NCBI GenBank assembly: GCA_023374045.1 | Contig: CM041779.1 | Span: forward strand, 144,957,485 to 145,021,484 | Reading direction: 5' to 3' | DNA: 64,000 bases | Source of the DNA: Limonium bicolor | Lineage: Eukaryota > Streptophyta > Magnoliopsida > Caryophyllales > Plumbaginaceae | In this document: one piece after another, positions 33,990 through 43,663 of the stretch | How positions within the stretch are numbered: the first letter of the stretch is position 1 | Layout: the number at the start of each line of letters is the position of its first letter | The notes under the pieces: generated by a model | The model's database searches: none | Told to the model about the DNA's origin: nothing | Seen by the model: the letters and a program-made list of their open reading frames with translations, nothing else | Translations under genes and position numbers: made by a program

Positions 33990-34489
33990 NNNNNNNNNNN
34001 NNNNNNNNNNNNNNNNNNNNNNNNNNNNNNNNNNNNNNNNNNNNNNNNNNNNNNNNNNNNNNNNNNNNNNNNNNNNNNNNNNNNNNNNNNNNNNNNNNNN
34101 NNNNNNNNNNNNNNNNNNNNNNNNNNNNNNNNNNNNNNNNNNNNNNNNNNNNNNNNNNNNNNNNNNNNNNNNNNNNNNNNNNNNNNNNNNNNNNNNNNNN
34201 NNNNNNNNNNNNNNNNNNNNNNNNNNNNNNNNNNNNNNNNNNNNNNNNNNNNNNNNNNNNNNNNNNNNNNNNNNNNNNNNNNNNNNNNNNNNNNNNNNNN
34301 NNNNNNNNNNNNNNNNNNNNNNNNNNNNNNNNNNNNNNNNNNNNNNNNNNNNNNNNNNNNNNNNNNNNNNNNNNNNNNNNNNNNNNNNNNNNNNNNNNNN
34401 NNNNNNNNNNNNNNNNNNNNNNNNNNNNNNNNNNNNNNNNNNNNNNNNNNNNNNNNNNNNNNNNNNNNNNNNNNNNNNNNNNNNNNNNN
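33990..34489. other. Assembly gap, 500 N
   Basis: Exactly 500 N, a placeholder length used in scaffolding. The true distance is unknown. The left flank is element B, the right flank is the LTR of a different element. Confidence 0.98.
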
Positions 34490-35063
34490 CTGAAATCTGT
34501 AATTCCTATCCTAAGTGATTAAAAAGACAATCTGAGGTAAAACCTTAGAACAAAGATAATTCACCTCCGGTCTCCCGCTTAGCAATTCTAGTTAGCAAAG
34601 ACCGAATTCTAACTCGTTACGAACCCACTGTTTACTAACAGCCTTAGAACAATCTAGATTATCGGTCAATTAGCAATTTAGAGGAATTACCATCTCTAAA
34701 CTAACCGGTTAATTTCCTGTATTCAATTGAAAGCCGCAGTCGTCACATATAAGCAAACAAAATACTAATCTTTATAATTGGCCAGATTATAATGATTAAA
34801 GAAATTAAGCAAGGAAAATAACTTACTCAATAGAATTGCATTAAATAACAAAGGAACAGGAATAGTCAATTTAGGGATACATAGAAAACAGGAATCTAAA
34901 GGAGACTACTTAGACATGTTCATAATGACAATGTACAAGTTTAATAGTAAAGACTCAGGGAAGTAAGAACAAGAGGGAACTCTAATGTCAGTAGCCGTCA
35001 TGGATTCTATTCTTCCTTCAGCCTTCTCTGATAGCCTCCAAGATCTGCCCAAGATTCAGCCTT

Positions 35064-35066
35064 TCT

Positions 35067-35110
<44 letters not shown>

Positions 35111-35121
35111 CTCTCTCTTCT
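35064..35121. repeat. CT microsatellite in LTR E
   Basis: Long (CT)n run with two TTCT interruptions. The Ser/Leu and Arg/Glu frames across it are artefacts. Confidence 0.9.
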
Positions 35122-35247
35122 GTGTAAAACCAGACTCTATGGTGTATCAGCATCTTTCTCACGTTGGCAGGCCTCTGCTTATATAACAAATAAATCTATC
35201 TTTAATTCTCCTCTTCCACACATACTCTGGCCGCGTTTTATCTAATT

Positions 35248-35499
35248 GGTCCAGGACTTGGTCCAAGTATGAAGTCCCGGACCAGTCTCTAAAATACGCC
35301 GAGGGTTTGTCTCCAGGTATGGTCCGGGACTTAAGATATGTATCAAGTCCCGGACCAGTCATTAAAATAGGTCGAGAGTAGTGCCTTTGGTTGGTCCGGG
35401 ACTTAGGGTTGTAACAAGTCCCGAACCAGTCTCCAAAACAGTTCGAGAGTAACTTCAATGGGTGGTCCGGGACTTAGGGTATGTGCAAGGTCCCGGACC
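35248..35499. repeat. GGTCCGGGACTT / AAGTCCCGGACC inverted-repeat array, LTR E
   Basis: Four hairpins about 72 bp apart: 35248-35259/35272-35283 (one mismatch), 35321-35332/35345-35356 (perfect 12 bp), 35393-35404/35416-35427 (one mismatch) and 35464-35475/35488-35499 (one bulge). Loops are about 11-12 nt. The spacer phrase CGAGRGT repeats between units. Confidence 0.9.
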
Positions 35500-35746
35500 C
35501 ACCCTAAAACTGGGGGGAAATGCAAGTCTTCACTCTGTTCAACAGTTTGACCGTCCAGAATGACATTACAATGATCGAGAATGCGTTTTCTTGAGATTTT
35601 CGCCTGAAATAACACGTAAACCCATCATAGAAGACAATTGCAAATAAAAGCATAAAACTAGCCATCAGGCGAGAATTTATTAACAGATAACGATGAATTA
35701 AACACAAAATAAACCCCGTAGACATAGATAAATTCCCGACTTATCA

Positions 35747-35891
35747 ACTTTCTCACACTTAACCTTTGCTTGTCCTCAAGCAAATACTGCAACAAGAATA
35801 TACTAGATTTCAATAGCGGGGAATCATCAGATTAGGAAAAGTGTACAAGGAAATCTAATATTGAAAAATAACCAAAAGACATAATGGTTAG
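35747..35891 (-). mobile_element. Element E PPT end, broken by element D
   Basis: On the minus strand AAGTGTGAGAAAGT precedes the LTR. The hairpin TTTGCTTG/CAAGCAAA (35765-35784, loop AGGA on the minus strand) is next to it. The remaining 100 bp are AT-rich and end at 35891, where element D starts. Confidence 0.75.
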
Positions 35892-36190
35892 TGTAGACAC
35901 CAAAAATTCTCACCCGTTTTATTTTAAAATCAAATTCAAAAAGGAACATGCTTCCAGAAACAAGGCGGTCGTCCCCGTTTTCGACTAAAGGAATTTCTTT
36001 TTCCCGACATTTAAGCCTCACATTCCTATGGAAAAGGAGCACGAGCTTTTGTTGAAATGTTTTTAATTGACTTCATTTCGTATGCATATTTTGTTGCTTT
36101 TTAAAACATTCCACGGAAGACATTTCCCTTTGTTTTGCCCCGGCTCGTAACATAACCCTTATCTTATTTCCTCGCATCTGTATACCGAAT

Positions 36191-36265
36191 GCGGTTGTAG
36201 CTCAGTTGGTCAGGGTATTCAGGGAGGAAGCTAATGACACTGAGTTCGAATCGGGCGGGAGCATC
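36191..36265 (+). other. tRNA-like segment in D 5' LTR (A box and B box)
   Basis: An A-box-like TAGCTCAGTTGG (36198-36209) and a B-box-like GAGTTCGAATC (36242-36252) are spaced as in a tRNA gene. The anticodon arm does not fold, so this is a tRNA relic or SINE-head-like piece, not a tRNA gene. The 3' LTR copy keeps a better T-arm. Confidence 0.65.
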
Positions 36266-36371
36266 CCTCTCCTTTTATTTTTTGTTTGCCAATGCTTGGA
36301 CCAGGCCCAGTCTCCTTCATTTGGACCCGTCTTTCCTACTCCAAAAAGCCCATCTGGTGGCATCTCTCGGT

Positions 36372-36378
36372 TATAAAG
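36372..36378 (+). promoter_or_regulatory. Putative TATA box, D 5' LTR
   Basis: TATAAAG, about 480 bp into the LTR, followed by ACATTCT. The 3' LTR has TATAAAA at the equivalent place. This would make U3 about 0.5 kb and leave a 5.7 kb transcribed LTR portion. Confidence 0.6.
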
Positions 36379-38561
36379 ACATTCTCAAAAAACCCTACTG
36401 TGCAGGCGATCGAGAATCAGACACAAATCCCAACATTCTCCTTTTGAAAAGAGGAAAAACATTCTTGCGTTTCCTTCGGTCTTCTTCCTCTCGAACTCGA
36501 CCGCCTCTTCATCACCCTCTTTCGCCGGAAAACTCCTCCTTCCTAAACCGTTCTTCCGACAGCGCGCTATCCCACCGGAATCTAGCTTTAGCCCGTCCCT
36601 CCACCGTCGACAGCGTAAGTCCCTTCATCATTCTCGCTCTCAATCTCTCTCTCCAATGTCAGCAATCTTCGTTCTCGTTCTTCTCATGTCCGTCACGAAC
36701 TCATTTTGCCCGAGGGCTCGGCCCAATGAAGCAAAGGGTTAGGGCTCATGTCGAGAAAATCTTTTTCCGACACGGAACCCACCTCCATTTCTCATTACAC
36801 TCTTCTTCTTCATTCGGTAAACCCAGAAACAGGCCTCGAATCATTCGTTTCGCAGGTCCCTGGCTTCAGCGGGTCGAAAGCTTAAGTTCCATCTCAAATT
36901 CATACCTGTTCTTGTTTTCCCTTCGTTTTTTCGGATTTTTTTTTTCATACGTTTGATCGCCAGGGATGAATGTAGTTTCGGTAATCGTCCCGACTATAAC
37001 TTTCATCCACCCTCGGCTTGCGGTTCTCCATTCCTGTATATCATTTGTAATCTGTTTCGGAAAACTCGGCCTTATCGCCATATTTCGGGTGGTGTTATGA
37101 CCTGGTATGGGCATCGAAGCCCACGAACAGGTCAGGGGTGTGCTTAATGTCGTTCCCCCATGTATACGTATATTTGATTTGCTTAGTTTTGATATCTCTG
37201 TAGCGCCTCAAGTCTGGATCATTTCGGTCCCGACTCCATGGTTGTTTTCTCGTTTTGTAAGTTGCAAGCAAAACTGGTTTCAACGCTAGTCATAACAGTG
37301 TTCGTATCCATACCACGTTTCTGTTTGGATTTGCTATTAATGAGCACACTGGTCCATCTCCAGTCGAGTGTCTCACCCCTATTGTTCTTGGTCGACTTGG
37401 TGATTTTCCCAGTGAATCTCCTCTATTGTTCTTGGCCTAAGTTTCGAATGAGACTCGAAACCTTCTGACTTCGTATAGCCATTGAGTGTCTGTCTTTTGA
37501 TGAAGATTTTAATCTCACCATCTTGGGTGCCCGACAAAGGGTACAGTTTAATTCCGTGGAATTTGTCCTGTTTTCCTTGCTAACCTGTTGGACTAATGTT
37601 GTTTTGTCTCTGATGTTATGAGATTTGCAGGAAAGTGTAAATACTCTTCCTTCGGTATTAATTCTGGTTCCATAATTACTCTTCATATGTTGTGTGGGTG
37701 CTCTATATCTTTGTCATATCTTCTGATGGTTACAAGCTGATTGAGTTGGTTTTGCTTTAATTCTGGAAATATATGCTCGGGGTGTAAAGTTTGATAGAAA
37801 CCCCAGAATTTGCTTGTTTGTCTGGAGATTGGTGAATTTAAACAATGGTAGCCTTGACCTGTTACACTATGTTGTAGTTGGTCGTTAGTTCTGTATAAAT
37901 CCAAATTCATCTTACTGATTGCTGGCAATCCATTAAAGGATAGCGCTCCATCATATCTGTACAGTTGGGTCTAATTATGTTGGAGATAGCGTGTTTCACC
38001 TTAGGTTATGTCTCTTGTATAACTGGAAAATCAGTTCAATGGTTTTAGGTAACAAAAAAGAGGGAAATCTCAGTTAGTTCTTGATCTAGCTCCTGTTTGT
38101 TCAAGAGGATTCAAAATGACCACCTAGATACTGTCTGATGTCCTCTGAATGGGTTTTTCGTTTTGAGAAGATCAACGCATGATCATGTATATATTCTGAC
38201 CTGTTTCGGATCACCCAATGTTGTTTTGTTAAGCTTTGAGCATGAACAGATTTTTGAAATTGGATTAGCAGTTCAAGTTTAGGGTTGATTATCACTCAGG
38301 TCACTAATGGATTCACTCTTCTCTGTTTAAGCAGTATTTCTGGTTTTCATGATCTGGTATTTCTTGTTTTAGCTTACTCCTTTCTCTCTCGCTTGTGACC
38401 TGTGCTTCTCTCATGTTTATTTGTTCCGTGTACACATGTTCATTCTTTACATCCGATTTTCTCTTAAAAATTCATTTCACTGTCTGATTTTTGGTTATCT
38501 CTACTTAAGCCCTAGTTATTTCCTTTAGGACCTTTTGAGCTAACGGAAAAGTTTAGGGTGC

Positions 38562-38612
38562 ATTATCGCCCCACACCTAACGGGTCTCTCATTCGTTTCG
38601 TGGGGCAATAAT
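38562..38612 (+). other. Hairpin 1 with the CCTAACGGG loop, D 5' LTR
   Basis: Arms 38562-38574 and 38600-38612 pair over 13 positions with one mismatch. The 25-nt loop contains CCTAACGGGTCTCTCATTCG (38576-38595). Confidence 0.75.
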
Positions 38613-38717
38613 CTCCTACGACTTCAGAAAATACCTTAACCACCATTATATGTATATAAGAATAAAAACTTTAAAAACAAGCCCTTAAGGCTATTTAGGA
38701 GGGTTTAGGATGTGATA

Positions 38718-38761
38718 CCACCCCATGCCTAACGGGTCTCTCATTCGTTTTATGTGGGTGG
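38718..38761 (+). other. Hairpin 2 with the same loop, D 5' LTR
   Basis: CCACCCCAT (38718-38726) pairs with ATGTGGGTGG (38752-38761) with one bulge. The loop again holds CCTAACGGGTCTCTCATTCG (38728-38747), although the stem sequence differs from hairpin 1. Confidence 0.7.
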
Positions 38762-39358
38762 AATCCTCCTTTACCCTCAACAAACCCCTAATCAAGTTTA
38801 ATTGGTTAATAAACCTTATTATTCCATTTTGATCCAAAGCCCTCCTCTCTGATCATCACCTCAATAAAAAAAAAGAAAACAAGGCCCAAACCAGGGTTGT
38901 CTCTCGGTTTTCCTCATCCCTCTTCAAATTTCAAACCTTCCTTCTCCTTTAAAAAAAAAAAAGACGTTGCTGGCCCATCTCCAAGGGGCCAAACCGGCCC
39001 AAAGTCCTATTCCCAACCAAGTCCAAACCCCTTGATCCGGTCCCAAAAATCAAAACTCACAAGCCTGGCCCAAAATTCTACCATCCCGTCCCGGAGTCTA
39101 AACCTGAAACCCACGGCCCAATATCATATGATGTGGCCCAACGACACATTCAAATCCGGCCCAATCATATAGTTTAGCTCCAAATTCCCTCAAACCCGAC
39201 CCAAAACATAGCCCACTTCCAAACTCAGCCCATCACAAATCTACCCAAAGTTCGATCCGGCCCAAGCCCACATCTCGGCCCTACCCAGCTTAACCCAAAC
39301 CAATCTCGGCCTAATATAGAAAACAGCCCAAATTCGGCCCGTTAGCCCTTATCCCACA

Positions 39359-39715
39359 ACCCAAGCCCAAAAAAACCCGAAGCCCAAGCCCAAAAAAAAA
39401 AAAACCCGAAGCCCAAGCCCAAAAAACCCGAAGCCCAAGCCCAAAAAAACCCGAAGCCCAAGCCCAAAAAAAACCCGAAGCCCAAGCCCAAAAAAAACCC
39501 GAAGCCCAAGCCCAAAAAACCCGAAGCCCAAGCCCAAAAAACCCGAAGCCCAAGCCCAAAAAAAAAAAACCCGAAGCCCAAGCCCAAAAAAAACCCGAAG
39601 CCCAAGCCTAAAAAAACCCGAAGCCCAAGCCCAAAAAACCCGAAGCCCAAGCCCAAAAAACCCGAAGCCCAAGCCCAAAAAACCCGAAGCCCAAGCCCAA
39701 AAAACCCGAAGCCCA
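39359..39715. repeat. Minisatellite ACCCGAAGCCCAAGCCC + A run, D 5' LTR
   Basis: About fifteen units of 21-27 bp whose length varies through the A run. Minus-strand frames across it read as repeating Gly-Leu-Phe-Trp strings and are not genes. It is absent in this form from the 3' LTR. Confidence 0.9.
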
Positions 39716-40260
39716 AACCCTCGGCCCAATTCCACCACACCCGGCCCATTGTCCAAACCCGGCCCTAACCCAGCTTGGCCCAACAACCTAAACCCGAAGC
39801 CCAAACCCTCGGCCCAATTCCACCACACCCGGCCCATTGTCCAACCCGGCCCTAACCCAGCTTGGCCCAACAACCTAAACACCCGGCCCATTGTCCAAGC
39901 CCATGGCCCAAGACCAGCTTGGCCCAACAACCTAAACCCGGCCCTAACCCAGCTCGGCCCAACAACCTAAACTCGGCCCAAATCTCGGCCCAAAACCCAC
40001 ACTCGGCCCAAGTACCCATCCGGCCCAATTCATCAGCCCGATCCAAATTCCATACTCAACCCAACCAAAACCAAAACTTGAGCTCACAAAAATCAGCCCA
40101 AACCTTGGCCAAATTCGGTCCAAGCCCACACAAGTCAAACCAAGTCCACACAAGTCAAACCAAGTCCACAAATGTCAAATCTTGACCAAAATGTTGACTT
40201 TGACCAAAAGCATTGACCTTGACCAAAAGTGTTGACCTTGGCCAAAAACCGTGATCCAAT
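39716..40260. repeat. GGCCCAA / TTGACCAAA degenerate repeats, D 5' LTR
   Basis: CTTGGCCCAACAACCTAAAC-type phrases recur every 60-90 bp to about 39970, then TTGACCTTGACCAAA words to about 40250. The 3' LTR has the same two zones at 59200-60030 with a different repeat count. Confidence 0.75.
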
Positions 40261-40727
40261 CTTTGTACAAACCCGAATGTTGACCCGACTCACCTTCCAA
40301 TACCAACTCAAACCAATTCCAACATTTTTTTCAAGCCCGATCCCTCTTTAATTCACTTTCAACTTGTGAATCCCTTTCAAAATCCCAAAAACCAAAAAGA
40401 ATTTCAAACCATCGCTTTATTCAAATTTCCTCAAGTTTTCAATGAAACCATTTTGTGGAATTTTAAAGGAAAAACTCTTCTCACATCACAGAAAACTCTT
40501 CTCTTTTGCAGAAGGTTTTTTCTCACATATACAGAAAGTTTTCTCCTAAAAACCCTTCTCAAAATTAGTGTTTCTTCGTCGAGATTCCGAGCAACTTCAA
40601 ACACTTTCCCATTCAGTTTTTCAAACTAAAATAAGCCGTTTTCGGGGAACATGTAATGTCTAACACTTTCAAAGAACGTTTTCTTCCTTGTTAGACATCA
40701 CCTGTCTCTCTTCCAAATAAAAATCCG

Positions 40728-40875
40728 AGGCGGGGCGCTGGGGTCATAACCTCCCTTGTCGCAGTCTGGATCTCTTTAGGCGGGGCATCAGGGTGACAAA
40801 TCTCCCCTAATCGCAGCCTAGATTTTTACAAGGCGGGGTGCTTGGGAAGTAACGACCTTCCTAGTTGCAGCCGGG
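40728..40875. repeat. Triple GGCGGGG...CTCCC...GCAG repeat, D 5' LTR
   Basis: Three units of about 50 bp, each with GGCGGGG, a GGG...CTCC/CTTCC pair and a GCAGYC word. Also at 60428-60575 in the 3' LTR and, inverted, at about 62455-62600. Confidence 0.75.
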
Positions 40876-42167
40876 ATTTTAGAATCGTCTAACTCCCTTC
40901 CGCTCGATTTCAATGTTTTCGGTTTTTAATGTTTTAAAACCCGGGAGTTAGAGACGTTATTAGGGTTCGACCGGGAACATCTCATTCATGGTGTTTCTCT
41001 CTGAATCCTATTCTTCGACATAAATTCATTGCCCCATCTTTCGAGCCTCGGCACTTTCCATTAATAAAGTGTCGTGTTCGAGGGGGTACATAGGGTAATC
41101 CCTCGGGATTATCCGCCCTTTTACAACAAAAAAACGTTTTCGGTTTTAAAAACTTAAGAGAGACAATTCTGAATAAACCAATCCAACCCTTTCCTTAGAG
41201 CTTCAGGTCACATAAACACTCTCTAAACCCTCCTCTGAACGAGCTCTAGAAACACAGGACTTCCAATTCCTGAAGACTCCCAGAAACCTGAAAGATCTTT
41301 AAAACCCGAGTACCTGCAAACCAAATACCCTCTTCCATACTCAGTCATCCTTAAAACCCGAATTGCTCCTCAACGTATTCAACTTCCCAAAATACCTCAA
41401 GAACCCGACCTTTTCAAAATCCGAACTTCGCAAACAAGAAGCAAAACTCCTCGAATCAGCCAAATGATCCAAATACCCCTAGACTCCACCAAAAATGACC
41501 AAAATTCCCTTTTAACCCCTCAAAACTCCCATCATCCTTTTAATCCCGTGAAGGCCCAAAACAACCTCAAATCTCTCAGAGCAATTAAAACCTCTCAAAG
41601 ACTTCAACCAAATCAACTCCAAGACCAGCCTATTCTTCAGCTCTTTGAAATCCTCTCTCCTCATCTCAATCCTATCCTTGGCTTTAATCGAATCTCTTAA
41701 CAAGGTTTTGAAAGAAGGTAATCCCGGCAATTGGAGACCGAGGTTTCCTCGGGCACCAATCCAAGGTTGTGGTCATTGCCGCTTCCAAGGGGTGTAACCC
41801 AGTGCGAACCCAACATAGAATCTCTGTATGACCAGATAAGTCCATCCTAGGCAACAATTCAGAGTCAACCAAAGTTCTTAGAACCCTTCTCCTCCTTCCT
41901 AGTTCTTAGGTCAAACTAGGTGGCGACTCTAGTCAATTCCGCCTTATAGAGGCATAAGTCCGCGTGGAGCCCATCGAGAGCGGGTGTAGTGTAGTGCACA
42001 CTTGCTCCCTTATGCTTTCTGGGAAAGACGGACGATTTAGTAGGTATTTGAGGGATGCCAGAATAACGGGTTTTCACCCTCCACAGAATGGCATTTCTAG
42101 GATCTAGGCTTTTAGTCGACCATTTTAGATAGACCCCCCTCATACCGAAAAATCACCCTCCACAGAA

Positions 42168-42184
42168 TGGCGACTCTGCTGGGG
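42168..42184 (+). promoter_or_regulatory. Primer binding site, element D
   Basis: TGGCGACTCTGCTGGGG, 3 nt after the LTR end at 42164. This form is typical of Ogre/Tat elements and is described as complementary to an Arg tRNA. I did not test the match. Confidence 0.8.
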
Positions 42185-43663
42185 AAAACTTGAGTAAGTT
42201 TTCTCAAACTCAAGGAAGACTGAACTCCATCAAAATTGTCAGGATTTCCCACTTCTTTCAAAACTTCAAGAGATTTCCAAGCCTCTAGGATCATTCTACT
42301 CCACACTTTGAGTGTGTATCTGATGAGGACAGATAGGATTCCTTAGTCCTCAACAAACAATTACAACAATTGGGTTAATAATTAGCTCACGATTAGAAAG
42401 AGACACTTAGGTGTGAATGAAGCTGACTTCCCTTTAGGTCAATAACAACCAATTTGGAATCACTAATCTCAAGACAAAACCCTTAGTAATCAGGTTGGTG
42501 CTAACTTCTTGGCTTTATTTACATTGTATGATTGTGGGGTGCATTGGGTGGGTAGCTTAGGACATGCATTCCTCTGTGTCACCCGCTTTATCCACGATGT
42601 CACGGGATCCCCAACCGGTCCACGGTTGATTCCCCATGAGCTAGGTCACTCTCTCAGTGAACAAACCAACGAGGCGGTATGGTCTCCGACTAACGCTTTG
42701 TAGCTCATGATCCAAAAAAGAAACATATCCTCCATTACCCGAGTCAAAACCAGCATATAGTGAGCCATGAGCCTTCAGTGTCCAGCTGCCTTATCCAGTG
42801 TCTAAGATGGGTTTATGAAAGTCACCCCCTTGTATGCCGCCTGTCTGACCACCCTTCTGCCTTACCTTGAAGATTGCATGGGCTCAGTTCTCCATTGTTC
42901 CTTTGCACCACGGGTGTCTCTAAAGCCCAATGTCACGCTACACGTCCATAGAGGATCCCGTATTTACCGGATACCCATACATGGCACAACGTAGTCAGTG
43001 AATAATTTGGACTTTAGACACACCTGACCGTGCAGATGACGAGAGACCTGTTCCCATGCAGTACTTCCCCGAGTTTCCCGAAAAGTGGGGTGTTGTCGGA
43101 TCATCACTAGCCGTGGCGTATGTTTCTTTACCATCTCGGGTATCCTGACCTTTCGAACTTAAGCACTCCGGACTTTCTTTACGACATGCCTCGCAAGGGG
43201 TATAACAGAGAAAAACCCCGAGAGATGACAGTGAAGGAACGATGGTTCCCCCGGTGGAACAGAATCATAATTGACCTGGAAAGTGATTATCCCAACACTA
43301 ATACTTATAGCTCCACATCAAACATAGCCGCGATTTATGTTACGATTTACACATATGCTCAACCTCTTTTTAATCAAAAACCTTGCTTTTAAAACCTCGT
43401 TCGGAATCTCTTTTTCAATGACGCTTGCAAAATACTTTGTCATCATTCTTCAAAACCATTCTTTCAAAAGATGCTTTTTAAAAGGTTTTCTCAAAGAAAA
43501 ATGTTTTAAAACCCTTACTGTTTTCCCAAAAATTCCTCTCTTCGTTTTCATTTCTGAAATATCAGCCATATTCACATTACTTAATTGCGCTTCCCCAATC
43601 TTACTCCACTTTCTTTCCCCTTGTTTTTTCTTTTCCTCTACCTCGGTTTTGCAGGGATTAACC
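42185..43663 (+). other. Element D leader before ORF1
   Basis: About 1.5 kb with only short frames. The end is a pyrimidine-rich stretch ending TTTTGCAG (43657 or so) just before the ORF1 start, which resembles a 3' splice site. Whether it is used is unknown. Confidence 0.55.

Larger units (their letters stand above)
34490..35746 (-). repeat. Element E LTR, left-truncated by the gap
   Basis: On the minus strand it starts TGATAAGTCGGG at 35746, the same TGATAAGT start as element N, and is preceded by a PPT and a GAGGACAAGC hairpin. So it is a 3' LTR of an N-like element. The left end and the rest of the element are lost in the gap. Confidence 0.75.
35892..42164 (+). repeat. Element D 5' LTR (6273 bp)
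   Basis: Very long, as in Ogre. It contains a tRNA-like segment, a TATA box, twin hairpins, a GCCCAA-rich zone with a minisatellite, and a triple GGCGGGG repeat near the 3' part. It exceeds the 3' LTR by 700 bp, mostly in the GCCCAA-rich zone. A 240-codon frame at 36234-36956 is not preserved in the 3' LTR and is not called. Confidence 0.9.

Noticed and set aside
33984..34493. A 169-codon frame across the N run
   Set aside because: It is made of unknown bases only.
36191..36265. A functional tRNA gene
   Set aside because: The anticodon arm does not fold and the acceptor ends do not pair. Only the A box, B box and T-arm are tRNA-like.
36234..36956. A 240-codon open frame in the D 5' LTR
   Set aside because: The 3' LTR has no equivalent long frame, and the frame begins inside the tRNA-like segment. 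Ser/Leu/Phe-rich composition is a by-product of CT-rich leader DNA.
39311..39930. Long Gly-Leu-Phe-Trp repeat frames on the minus strand
   Set aside because: They are translations of the GCCCAA-rich minisatellite. All three frames are open because the repeat has no stop words.
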